Shown here: one piece after another, positions 36,262-47,110 of the stretch | Layout of the letters: every line of letters begins with the position of its first letter | Position numbering within the stretch: the stretch's first letter is position 1 | NCBI RefSeq assembly: GCF_033568475.1 | Contig: NC_133122.1 | Coordinates: forward strand, 114,220,289 to 114,284,288 | DNA: 64,000 nucleotides | Reading direction: 5' to 3' | Source: Henckelia pumila | Lineage: Eukaryota; Streptophyta; Magnoliopsida; Lamiales; Gesneriaceae | Made by a program: the position numbers and the translations under genes | Notes under the pieces: model-generated | What the model saw: only the letters and a program-made list of their open reading frames with translations | What the model was told of the DNA's origin: nothing | Database searches by the model: none

Positions 36262-36570
36262 ATAGTCCAATATACATTAACTCATTGGAATGACACCCAA
36301 AAAAACTATTCTACTATTAAAAAAGAAATTTTGAGCATTGTTTTATGCATTCAAAAATTCCAAAGTGATATTTTAAATAAAAAATTCCAAAGTGATATAG
36401 ATTGCAAAAGTGCAAAAGAAGTTTTGCAAAAGGATGTTTAAAACATTGCCTAAAAACAAATTTTTTCAATATGGCTAGCAATATTAAGTATAATTGATTT
36501 TGATATTGAATTTATTAAAGAAGATACAAATTTTTTACCATATTTTTTTACCCGAGAATTTTTCCAAAAC
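36262..36570 (+). pseudogene. Endogenous pararetrovirus (Caulimoviridae) RNase H remnant
   Basis: With a few frame changes and stops, the plus strand encodes a caulimovirid-type RNase H end. It shows the 'NYSTIKKEILSIV' segment, a short 'CIQKFQ' helix, the 'IDCKSAKEVL' strand with its Asp, and a final 'FDIEFIKE' followed by an 'FTREFFQ' end. These match plant pararetrovirus pol better than the Gypsy RNase H of the neighbours, which has DHKSLKYLF and ADALSRK. Only the 3' end of pol is left, with at least two stops, so it cannot be active. The viral genus is not determined. Confidence 0.68.
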
Positions 36571-36576
36571 AGAAAA

Positions 36577-37290
36577 TGCCACCCAAAAAAGAAAAAAAAA
36601 ACCTATTCAGATTTCTACATACCAAGTAAAAACAAGAACTTGGTATGAAATCGTTAAACAAGAAAAAAAGTAAAAGAATTGAAGGATACTGCTCAATCAA
36701 AACCACATATAAGTGGTGATCTTGAAAATAGACTCAAATTACTAGAAGCCCTTCTTAATACTCCAGAAGTGAAAAATGCTATAAATCAAACTCAGAAAAA
36801 AAAAAAAAAAGATTTCTAGCAAAAACTCTTTAAAAGAAGTTTTTACAAAAAATTCTTTCTAGATTCTATCAAAATCTGAAAATACTTCGAATTCTCAGTT
36901 GTCTCTTACTCAAACATCTTTAAATTTCCCATCAAAGTTTTTTGAAAAACAAAACTGGCAAACGATTATCCAAATAGAAAAGGATTTTCATGAACAAGAT
37001 CCTTTTTAAACTCTCCAAAATTACTTTGGAAAATGATGATATTATAAACCATGAGAAGAAATGAAAACTCCCTTTTATTACCAAGCAATATTGGAAATTA
37101 CAGATTACGTAGTTTTCAAAAAAAAAAAATCCTTGATTAAAAACATGAAGATCCAGCATACTCTACATGCGAAATACCAGACTGTGCCATAAATTTCTTC
37201 TATGCAAAATTTCAATTCTGAATCAGAAACTTCAATGCAATTTATCAGCTTCTTATGCTCCGATTCAGACTTTGACTTGTACATATGATT
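36577..37290 (+). pseudogene. Probable downstream pararetrovirus ORF remnant
   Basis: A frame starting with ATG near 36577 overlaps the end of the RNase H remnant. The text is Lys-rich, then a 'DLENRLKLLEALL' helix, a broken Ser/Thr-rich part and an aromatic-rich end. The position after pol and the homopolymer A runs suggest the last ORF of a caulimovirid. Many frameshifts at A runs break it. The assignment rests mainly on position. Confidence 0.35.
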
Positions 37291-37299
37291 TGTAGATCA

Positions 37300-38690
37300 T
37301 TGTCTTATATTCGTAACCCATACTGAATCATTCCATTTGGATAAAGGAGCTACAATATATGGCCAATATACCAGAACTGCTTGAGGTAAACTGCTTCTGC
37401 TTTATGCTCGACTGGTCCAGTTCATTTTGGTCTTGAGATGTCAGTTTGATCTAGATAACATTCGTTTTAGCCCAACTGACGTGAAATACGATATGATCCA
37501 AATTGAGTCTTCTATGCATTCATTATGGCGGCTAATCATTTGCATCACTGAGCTGTAAGATATCATCAAAATACTAAAGCACGCCAGAAATTCAGTTTGA
37601 CTAAATTTCAGTTTTGGCTTCCATCTTGAGTTAACAACTTCACACTAAAGTAAATATGTTAGAAGCACAATAACAAGTTTTTTTATCATCAAAATCAAGA
37701 TTGATTGTGTTTCACAACTTAACAACTATTTTTAGTTATTAGAAATTGTTTAAAAACTGGATTTTTAATATCTATTTTATTGGGTTTTATATATTAACTA
37801 TGAGTTGTTTTGTAAATTTATTTTGATTCCTTTTAAAGAATGATGATTAGATTATATTTTATGAGCATCAGAAATAGTTTTCCATTATGTTGCTTTAGTA
37901 AGAGTATTTATATTTCAGAGAAGGGAAAATCTAAAGAATTTTGAGAATCATAGATTTCGAATCCATCAAAGAAAAGCTATGTATTTTATTACTATTAAAA
38001 AAATTCATAGAATTGTTTTTGGATAATTTTCTTGGAATTTAGGAATTTTTCAAAAAACCATAACCTATTTTTTAAGTTAAGTTTAGCATAAAAATAATCA
38101 TGTAGGAATTTTTTTTTTACTTAAAAATATTTTCTATAACATTTAATTTATTAAACTTATTTTCTACGATTGAAGGAATTTGAAGTACTCTTTCTAAATC
38201 TATAGACTTATCAAAATCTTCTATAATTATTTCTTCAGTGTTAATTATTATTTTAGAATCATTACAGGATAATGATTTTTTAAAACAGCTAAATTTTATG
38301 ATTTTTTAAAATCTATTTATATTTATATTTAAAATTTTAACTAAAAATATTTTTTAACATTTATCTAAACGACAAAATTGTTTTTTTTTTTGTTTTAAAT
38401 AAAAGCATTTAAAATGTTGAGCTTTTTTAAAAGTATTTTAAATTACAGTTTCTGTATTCAAACTGATTCGTTATCTATTACTAACAAATATTTTTCCATA
38501 ATATATATTATATTCTATCATTTCAATTTCAAATTTTGATTCTATCATTTCAACAACAAAAATAGACAAATTTCATTTTAAAATCGAAAAAAACCATTTC
38601 ATAAATTGTTTTTTTTTAAAAATACGGTTCAGAGATAATTTTTCAAGAATTTGTACTGCGAAAACAATGGTTGAAGAATCAGAACGTTGC
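37300..38690. other. Intergenic DNA, no gene seen
   Basis: AT-rich sequence with T and A runs. No frame above 75 codons makes sense as protein. The upstream half (37300-37690) is less AT-rich and may be repeat-derived. The downstream half precedes the promoter of the gene at 38820. Confidence 0.6.
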
Positions 38691-38694
38691 GGGA

Positions 38695-38819
38695 GTCTAT
38701 ATTTTAAAAATTTATTTAAACCTCAAAAGCCAAAGCCTCTAGGAAGATAGCCGTTACAAACTCCACTCTCTCTTCCCTCTCCTCTGTCTCTTTCTCTCTC
38801 CAAATCCAGAGAAGCTCTA
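38695..38819 (+). promoter_or_regulatory. Core promoter and CT-rich 5' leader of the 38820 gene
   Basis: A TATATTTTAA element is near 38698, followed after about 60 bases by a CT-rich stretch (CTCTCTCTTCCCTCTCC) that runs to the start codon region. Pyrimidine-rich leaders are common in plant 5' UTRs. The start context is CTCTAATGGC. Confidence 0.5.
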
Positions 38820-40447
38820 ATGGCAACTTCTGTAGAATCTCAGTCCCCTGCTTCCCTCAACAAGGTTTTTCCTTGGTATTTAATGATGTTTTTGCTGTTG
38901 CCCACCTTTTTCTTGACACAAAATTTGTGCAATTTTTGCAGGGCTCTCCGAGCTTGATTGTCCACTCTTCGTCCCCTCCGATGTTCAGCCCATCCTCTGA
39001 TAAGCGTTTCTGGAGCACGCTTCGCAGCCGGATCGACACGTTGCTTGAGAACCGGAATGCCGAGCAGTCACTGCCCACGGAAGTGGTGAGATTTCTGTTT
39101 ATTTTCGAGTGTTTTGGTAGGAATTCGTGAAGAATTTAAGTGATTGAACCAGATTTTAAGCTGTGTGTGTGTGAATTGATGATGGATTATTGGTTGTGTG
39201 GATGGATTTTGTAGAAATCCGCAGCAATTGATCGGTCGAAACGAATGAAGGAGGATTCGATGCTTTTGCTGAGAGGGTTCGACTCTGTTTCGCAGACTCT
39301 TTCTCAGCTGTCTAACAATATAGAGAACGCTCTTCAGGTGAGACTCTCGAGACTTAGCTAATTTCAAGAATGGTTTCTCACACACACACACACAATGAGT
39401 GTAAAACAGCAAGAACTTTGAAAAAGATCAGAATTTTACTTAGTTATGTTCAAGAAATACAGGACAGATTTGAAATTTCTTCTGCACGTTAAACTACGAG
39501 GTAAAAGATTAAGAACCCAATATGCAGCAGAGACTTAATGTTTGTTTTTTGTGATTTCAGGGAGCTAGAGATCTAGCTAGGCCACCCACATTGACCGAAA
39601 TAGTTCATGCCACCATCGAAAAGGCTAAATCTGAAGAAAATTTATCTGAGGACAAAATTAGTAAAGAAGAAGACGAAGAACAAAGGGGATTGAAGAGGAA
39701 ATTGAAGGAATCTCAAGATGCTTCTGGGGAAGATTCTTATGGTTGTTATTATAAAGAAAAAGGAGATAGCCCAAAAGAACTGGAGAAAATCAAGAAAGCC
39801 AAAAATGTATGCACTTTTTTTGCTTTTGATTAGCGCCTTCTGCGATGATAACACACCATGTATTGATTTTATGCATTTTTCACATCGTCAAAGATGGCAA
39901 TTTCAATGGCGACTAAAGCTTCTGCCATGGCGAGAGAATTAAGGACCATCAAATCAGATTTAAGCTTCATGCAAGAGAGATGTGCTCTACTAGAGGAAGA
40001 AAACAGAAAACTTCGGAATGGATTCACCAAAGAGATCCGTCCAGATGAAGATGATTTGGTAGTGTAACCATCATTTACCTTTCAGCTTTAACTTGCACAT
40101 TTTTTGTGTAATTTAAATACTAACAGTGCCCACCATTTGACTTGGAAATTTTACAGGTAAGACTTCAGCTGGAGGCGCTTCTAGCAGAGAAATCCCGTTT
40201 AGCAAACGAAAACGCTAACTTGACAAGAGAGAACCAATGCCTCCATCAGCTAGTGGAGTACCATCAGCTAACCTCACAAGATCTCTCTGCATCTTATGAG
40301 AACTTGTGCAGAGGCATGTGCCTAGATTTTTCATCCCCCGCTGAAACTGATGCTGACAGATGTCAAAATACACCTCCAAAAACCCCAGATGCAGAATCCA
40401 TGGGATACTCCAAGTCACTGAATGAATGCTACGATGATGAACATTAG
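38820..40447 (+). CDS. Plant-specific coiled-coil protein, 337 residues, six exons
   Basis: Exons: 38820-38864, 38942-39085, 39215-39337, 39561-39806, 39894-40058 and 40157-40447. All introns are GT-AG and all exons are in phase 0, giving 337 residues. The N-terminus is Ser/Pro-rich. Residues about 25-60 hold a conserved-looking [16 protein letters not shown] helix and then a segment with the core [16 protein letters not shown]. An acidic, Lys-rich linker follows (about 115-180). A long coiled coil runs from about 190 to 285 ([20 protein letters not shown], then [20 protein letters not shown]). The C-terminus is Ser/Pro-rich and acidic. I know this layout from uncharacterised dicot proteins, but I cannot attach a function. 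Partners through the coiled coil are likely. AATAAA lies at 40515-40520. The gene is intact and looks functional. Confidence 0.85.
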
Positions 40448-40514
40448 TGCATTTCACTTGTACTCTAACTGGTGCTTTTGAGAATTGTAAGCGTTCAATT
40501 CTTCTGTGCTCTAC

Positions 40515-40520
40515 AATAAA
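40515..40520 (+). terminator. Poly(A) signal of the 38820 gene
   Basis: AATAAA lies 68 bases after the stop codon. Confidence 0.6.
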
Positions 40521-40831
40521 GAAGCTAAACCTTGATGCATCAGCCTTTGCTCGTCTCTTAAAGAAAAAAAGTCGATCTTCAGGCATAGTGTTTCCTCTCA
40601 TATACGTGTCAACAAATAATCATCCAGATGATTTAATTTTAGCACATTCATACTAAAACTGGAACACATCAGACATACCAGAAAATTATCCAGACATACT
40701 AGAAAAGCAAATCCCATTATTTACAAGCAAGACGGTTTATAGAATTTGTTTTGAAGATAGTGAACAAGCCACACAATCAAGAGAAACTTGGTCAGGTCAG
40801 TCACTTAGCTGGGCCATTAGCAGAACTGGCA

Positions 40832-42762
40832 TCAATAAAAAGAGACTGCATTTTTCTTTTTGTAAGTGCGCAAAGGCTTCTTGGGTTCCTTCTTTGGCTT
40901 CTTTGGCTCCTTCTTTGGCTTCTTTGGCTTTGGAGATGGTGTCTCATGACCAACAACAGCAACTGGAGCATGCTTCTTAAGAGGTGATGAAGTTGGGAAT
41001 AAAACTACTTCCTTTGAGGCACACATAACACCCATCATCTTCTCATACTGAATCAAAGGACCCGATCCATTAATAATCCATTTAGATAAAACATGTTATA
41101 GAAAGAGATTAGAGCTTTTTCACCCAATACTTGACATTCGAAAATCAGTAGCGAACAAGCAGATGATAAAGCATCAAATTGCTTTGGCAGTTGAAAGGCA
41201 AACTTTTCATGATAAATTAAAAATGGGTCAAAGAAATTTTCAACAGAAAAGTCCTAGTTACCGCTTCAATTTTTCCAAGTGCAAATTCCAACTTTTGGGA
41301 TATATGAAAATTTTCTTCCATCAAGCCCTCAACCTACAAAAGTAGAGATGACACTCCAGAAAAGATTCAAGAATTATTTCGCAAAGAAAGCCATAGGAAA
41401 CACAACAAACCTTCTTCTGCGAGTCGACGTATAGGCTTTTGTAGTTCAAGTGAGTAGATGAGTCCTCATTCGATGCCTTGTCCACCTGTTTATCAGTCTG
41501 TTGAAGCGAAAAACTCGTCAACAAAGGTCCACAACTCAAGATTGTAAAAGCACAAACATTTTATAAGATACCTTAGACACATATTCACCAAATACTTTAA
41601 TCAGAAATTCAAATTTATCTACCAAACTTTTGTCATTCACAATCGACATGGTACCAACCCCCTCGGAACATGGGGTATTTCTTCCTCCATAGCTTTTTGG
41701 TTTAAGATTGGCGCGGTCACAACTGGTTGGGCATGAGGTATTTCTTCAACCACGACTCTTTTGTTTAAAACAGGCCCAGTATTTACTTGCCGAACAATGG
41801 GTATTTCTTCCGCTTGACTCTCAAAAATATTTATATGCCCCAAAGTAGGTTTCATTTGCAGCCTCTCAGCTCGTGGGACTGAACTCATAATACGGCAAGA
41901 TCTTCTGACCACCACATCCATAGCCTGTGTTTTGCCCTTCTTGGCTGATATGCCATTCGACGTCGAATGCCCGTCATTACCAGCATTAACAGCTTTAACA
42001 GCTTCGGAAGGGTTTGCACTGCTAGAATGAGAGTACTTTCCCAAAATTGCAACTGTTGTCTCTGAAAAATCATTGGCGGTTTTTCCCTATCCAACAAAAA
42101 TGGGGGCAGTCTTGCTCAAATTCTAGTTCATATTGTAGCACAGTTTATTCCTCACTATTCACCATACAATGAGAGAGTGTTGTGGCTTGTGACATAGAGA
42201 CGGTCTAGTTAACAAAGAGGCACGAAGAATGTTGAACATACAATAGAAGGCGTGAGTGACAATGTTATATCATAATCAAGCCAATCTTCTACTTGTGCTG
42301 AAGAATAACACAAAAGAGGTAGTGTGATAAAAAAAAAATAAAATCAAAGAGAATCCAAAGAAAAACAGAAACCTGAATTCTTGAAAATGTAGTGGGCATT
42401 CCCAAAAATGGCATACTTTCCCTTATCTGATCTAAACATATAAACTTGCATACTTCTCCTAACACAGTAAGTTTACAAATTCATGTTTTAAACCCGTCAC
42501 CCTCACTCAACTCCATCCACCTAAGCTTCCCAAGTTCAAGAAATCAAGCCCGCCCTCCTTTCTTTCCCGACCATCATATTAATGAAACACGAATCTTGTT
42601 TTTCTGTCTTCAAGAACATAAAATTCCAGGGAACAACACATCAAAATATAACCCAAAAAAAAAAAAAAAACTCGAACGAAACAAGAAAAAGGCCATCCTT
42701 TTCCGGCCACCAAAATTTTGTACCTCGTTTGAAGTTGTTTCGGCCATCCTTTTCCGACCCAT
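40832..42762 (-). CDS. Lysine-rich plant protein with SQKK-type conserved core; apparent one-base frameshift
   Basis: Model on the minus strand: exons 42762-42724, 42086-41572, 41497-41411, 41333-41262 and 41047-40832, all with GT-AG introns. The last three exons and the proposed first exon are in phase 0. The second exon is 515 bases, one short of a multiple of three. Its frame breaks at a five-G run (plus-strand C run at 41658-41662), and restoring phase there continues a repeat. The protein has a Ser-rich start, a basic 'VVVRRSCRIMS' segment and about three 20-residue repeats beginning EEIP. Next come NYKSLYVDSQKK and a short helical 'EFALGKIEA' exon. The tail is a Lys/Pro repeat (PKKPKKEPKK) suggestive of nuclear localisation. 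Function unknown. The first exon is inferred from a start codon and donor only. It could be a young pseudogene or carry a sequence error. Confidence 0.7.
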
Positions 42763-43047
42763 TCTTCCTCTCTCTCAATCGGAGAAATCACGAGACCAAG
42801 AGAAAGCAAAGGACAAAAAATGTAAGAGAATCTGAACCCAGAACACGCGCTAGCTGCTGGCGGAATGGCCGGACGATCATTGTGTGATTTTAATGCGACT
42901 GGCTCCTGGTAAACAGTGAGTACAGAATCAGTACCAAGCACCGTTGAATCTTGACCGTTCATGTCAAAATTTAGAATCCCGCTGCTTGCATGATTTGACT
43001 CTCCAAAACTCAGCAGCAAGGACGCGGATTGGAATTTTTTTTTTTTT
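42763..43047. other. Upstream region of the minus-strand gene
   Basis: It is relatively GC-rich for this area. On the minus strand it would carry the leader (GAGAGAGAGGAAGA before the proposed ATG) and promoter. An open minus-strand frame 43019-42579 covers it, but it runs through the proposed start and through intron sequence, so I treat it as chance. Confidence 0.4.
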
Positions 43048-44964
43048 TTATTTGCACCAAATACAATGTGAAATATTGAAAATATATATTTTTTTTGAAA
43101 TTTTAATAGGCATTTTTAATCATGATTTTTTATAAAATTATCACACGCGTTCCTTAATATCAGTGATTGTTGCGCACACATCTCATGCGATTGGGCAAAT
43201 ATTTTTATTTTTTTCATCAAATACCTCTATTAAATATTAAAAATACATGTTTGACTCCTTGAAAGTATAATTTTTAAATCTATTCAACTCATAATACACA
43301 ATTTTTATTAAGATCCAATTATAAAATATTTACCAAACATTTTTATTTTATTAATTTTTATTTTTATTTTAAATTTTTATTCTTAATTAATTTGTTTCTA
43401 AAAAAATATTATTACTTTATTTTGCTATCATTATTTATTAAACTCACTTCCTGTTTTCAAGGTTTTAAATATTTAAAAGTACCAAAATATTGAACCAAAA
43501 TGATAAGTTCATGCATATTAATTTTCGTGAAGATGAATTGCACAATTTACAGTAAATAATAATACACAACTTTTTATTAAGATCCAATTATAAAATATTT
43601 ATAAAAAAATTCATTTTAATAATTTTTATTTTTATTTAAATTTATTATTCTTAATTAAATTTTTTTCTAAAAAAAAATTATTACTTTATCTTGCTATCAT
43701 TATTTAATTAAACTATCTTCGTATTTCCAACTTCTCTATTAATAATGCATTCATAAACAATAATTTAAATATCTAAAGGTACCAAAATGATAAATTCATG
43801 CATATTACTTTTAGATTTAGAACTATATAATTTTGAACCAAAATCTAAATTTTTCGAAAAGATGCATTGCACAATTTGCAGTAAATAATAATACACAATT
43901 TTTATTAAGATCCAATTTTAAAATATTTATCAAAAAAATTTCATTTTACTATATTATTTAAATTTATTATTCTTAATTAATTTGTTTCTAAAAAATATTA
44001 TTATTTTATCTTGCTATCATTATTTTATTAAACTCACTTCGTTTTCCAATTTTTCCATTAAATATGCGTTCATAAAACAAGGATTTAAATACCTAAAAGT
44101 ACCAAAATATTGAACTAAAATAATAAGTTTATGCATATTACTTTTCGATTTAGTATTGTATAGTTTGAACCAAAATCTAAATTTTTTTAAAAGATTCATT
44201 GCACAATTCGCAGTAAATAATGATACACACTTTTTATTAAGATCCAATTATAAAATATTTATCAAAAATTTTTATTTTATTAATTTTTATTTTTATTTTA
44301 ATTTTCTTATTATTAAATAATTTGTTGGTTCAAAAAAATTATTACTTTATTGCTATCATTATTTTATTAAACTCGCTTTGTGTTTCCAGATTTTCTATTA
44401 AACATGCATTCATAAATAAGAATTTAAATACCTAAAATTACCAAAATATTGAACCAAAATATGCATGAACTTATCATTTTGGCTCAATATTTTGGTATTT
44501 TTCGGTATTTGAATCATTATTTATGAATGCATATTTAATGAAAAAATTGGAAATACAAAACGATTTTAATAAAATAACAAAGTGAGTAATAATATTTTTT
44601 CTAGGAACAAATTAATTAAGAAATAAATTTAAAATAAAAACAAAAATTCATAAAATGAAAAATGTTTGGTAAATATTTTATAATTGGATCCTAATAAAAA
44701 TTGTGTATTATGGGTTGAATAGATTTAAAAATTATACTTTCAAGGGGTTAACCATGTATTTTTTATATTTTATAGGGGTATTTGGTACAAAAAAAAATCA
44801 AAATGTTTATCCAGTCGCATGAGGGGCGCGTACACAATAATCACTCATATGAAGGGGCATGTGTGCTAATTTTATAAAAGGTCAGGGTCGAATATGTCTA
44901 TTAAAATTTCACAAGGAAAAAGTGTACATTTTCAATATTTCACAAGGGTATTTGGTGCAACCAA
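43048..44964. mobile_element. Long-terminal-inverted-repeat (foldback) element 1, 1.9 kb
   Basis: The left arm begins TTTGCACCAAATAC (about 43051) and the right arm ends GTATTTGGTGCAA (44960). The arms pair over several hundred bases: for example 'ctattcaactcataatacacaa' on the left and its complement, with one mismatch, on the right near 44705. The centre holds several tandem units (see the separate entry). There is no transposase frame. Target duplication was not identified with confidence. Long arms without coding DNA fit a Mutator-like or foldback MITE. Confidence 0.7.
43290..44460 (+). repeat. About four tandem units of 270-330 bp inside foldback element 1
   Basis: Each unit starts near AATAATACACAATTTTTATTAAG and ends with a 'ccaaaatattgaacc ... 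gcacaattt-cagtaaat' block. Starts are near 43290, 43558, 43888 and 44218, so the last two full periods are equal (330). Units differ by small indels and substitutions. Confidence 0.75.
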
Positions 44965-45743
44965 AGAGGATGTCTTTGTGATATTAACTTATTTATCGCT
45001 TATTAGTGTATTGTTTGGTTTGGTTGATGAATTATTGAAACTAAATAAAGCTCACTCATATACGCCCAAAATTGCAATAATTAATTAAAAATAAAACTTT
45101 TAGATTAACCACTTATGCCATTATTTTCTATTTAATCGGTTAGATTATCCTTGATCATCCCATCTGGTGTGCGTGTTGGGTCGTCAATTTGGCTGAGCCG
45201 ATCACATAATATAAGTGAGTTGGATTGAAAATTTTTCAATCCATTTAAAGGCGGGCCAACCCGCACGAGTCGCGAGTTTAGGCGGGCTTGGGTTGGTCCT
45301 CGGGCCTAAAAGAAATATATATATTACATTGTGGATTTATGGTGATATTTTATATTTTAATGAAATTTGTGATTTTTTTTGTGATAAATTTGAATTTTTT
45401 GTGTTAATCAATTTGTAGCAAATTACATATATGAAATCAATAATTAGAAATTTTATTGATAGTTTTATAAATATTTATTTTTGAAATGAAAATTTTAATT
45501 AATTATAATTTTTATTTCTTTGTGGGCCGACCTGCAGGCCAATCCACCCAACCCGCAGGCCGCAACCCATCTTGGGTTGGGGATTCCAACCCATCGGGAT
45601 GATGGACCGACTTGTCCTACCTAATAGTTGGTTTTTTGGTAGACCGACCCGTCACACCATGAGTTGACCAATTTGGTAGCTCTATGTCCATATGTATGAC
45701 TGCTAATAAACTCTCTCAAACAAACATATGTGTGTGTGTGTGT
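44965..45743. other. Spacer between the two foldback elements, dispersed-repeat-like
   Basis: It contains two oppositely oriented GC-richer blocks with 'gggccaacccgca' and 'aacccgcaggccgcaaccca', separated by AT-rich DNA, so this may be a third inverted-repeat element of about 400 bases (45220-45640). No gene is supported. Confidence 0.45.
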
Positions 45744-47073
45744 GTTATTTGCACCAATATCTCTGTGAAATATTGAAAATGCACATTTTTCTCATGTGAA
45801 AATTTAATAGGCATCTCCTTCATATGAGCGATTGTTGTGCACGCGCCCCTCATACGAATGGGTCAACATTCTGATTTTTTTTCACATCAAATACCATGTG
45901 AAAATATTAAAATTACATATTTGACCCCTTGAGAGTATATTTTTTTAAATATATTCAACCCATAAGATCTAATTATAAAATATTTATCAAACATTTACAT
46001 TTTATGAATTTTTAATTTTGTTTTAAATTTATTATTAATTAATTTGTTTCTAAAAAATATTATTACTTTCCTTGATATCATTATTTTATAAATCACTTCG
46101 TGTTTTCAATTGCTCCATTAAATATGCATTCATAAATAAGAATTTAAATACTTAAACGTACCAAAATATTGAACCAACATGATAAGTTCATGCATATTAC
46201 TTTTTCAATTTAAGACTATATATGTTTGAATCAAAATCTAAATTTTTCGAGAATATGTATTGCACAATTTTCAGTAAATAATAAAGTGGTTATATAATGA
46301 TAAAATGCAATATTAAAATATATTTTTTGTATAACTAATACTAAGATAAAATAACTAATATTTTTCATAGTTATTTAATTAAAAATATTATTTTATTTAA
46401 TTAAATATAGAATTAATAGTAAATTTTGTCATTATATAATCATTTTATTTTTTTATTATTTATTGCAAATTGGGCAATGCATTTTTTCAAAAATTTAGAT
46501 TTTGGCTCAATACTATATAGTTCTAAACCGAAAAAGTAATATGCTTGAACTTATTATTTTAATTAGTTTAATATTTTGATACTTTTATGTATTTAAATCC
46601 TTATTTATGAATTATTCTTAAAAAAATCTTTATTTATGAATGCATATTTAATGGAAAAGTTGGAAGCACGAAGTAAGTTTAATAAAATAATGATATCAAG
46701 ATAAAATAATAATATTTTTTTAGAAACAAACTAATTAATAATAATAAATTTAAAATAAAAATAAAAATAAAAATTCATAAAATATAAATGTTTGATAAAT
46801 ATTTTATAACTAGATCTTATGTATTGAAATTTTTTTAAAATTATACTCTCAAGAGGTCAAATATGCAATTTTAATATTTCACAGGGGTATTTGGTGCCAA
46901 AAAAATCAAAATGTTTGTCCAGTCGCATGAGAGACGCGTGTGTAACAATCGCTTATATAAAGGGGTATTTGTGCTAATTTTATAAAAGATCAGGATCGAA
47001 GATGCCTATTAAAATTTCACAGAAAAAAAATGTGCATTTTCAATATTTCACAAGAATATTTAGTGCAAATAAC
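45744..47073. mobile_element. Foldback element 2, 1.33 kb
   Basis: The left terminus is GTTATTTGCACCAATATC (from 45744) and the right terminus is its imperfect complement GAATATTTAGTGCAAATAAC (to 47073). The arms extend about 500 bases and share sequence with the arms of element 1 (for example 'gtgaaatattgaaaatgcac' and 'ggggtatttggtgc'). It lacks the tandem centre. The flanks are (TG)n on the left and (TA)n on the right, so a TSD is hard to call. Confidence 0.75.
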
Positions 47074-47075
47074 TC

Positions 47076-47110
<35 letters not shown>

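Noticed and set aside
37356..37690. Decayed gene or pol fragment
   Set aside because: It is less AT-rich than its surroundings, but no frame or motif could be supported.
40751..40987. Plus-strand ORF rich in Leu and Trp
   Set aside because: It is the antisense shadow of the Lys/Pro repeat tail of the minus-strand gene.
42579..43019. Minus-strand ORF of 146 codons as first exon of the lysine-rich gene
   Set aside because: It runs through the better-placed start codon and donor at 42762-42724 and through A/T-run intron text. It has no conserved-looking features, though a coding upstream exon cannot be excluded.
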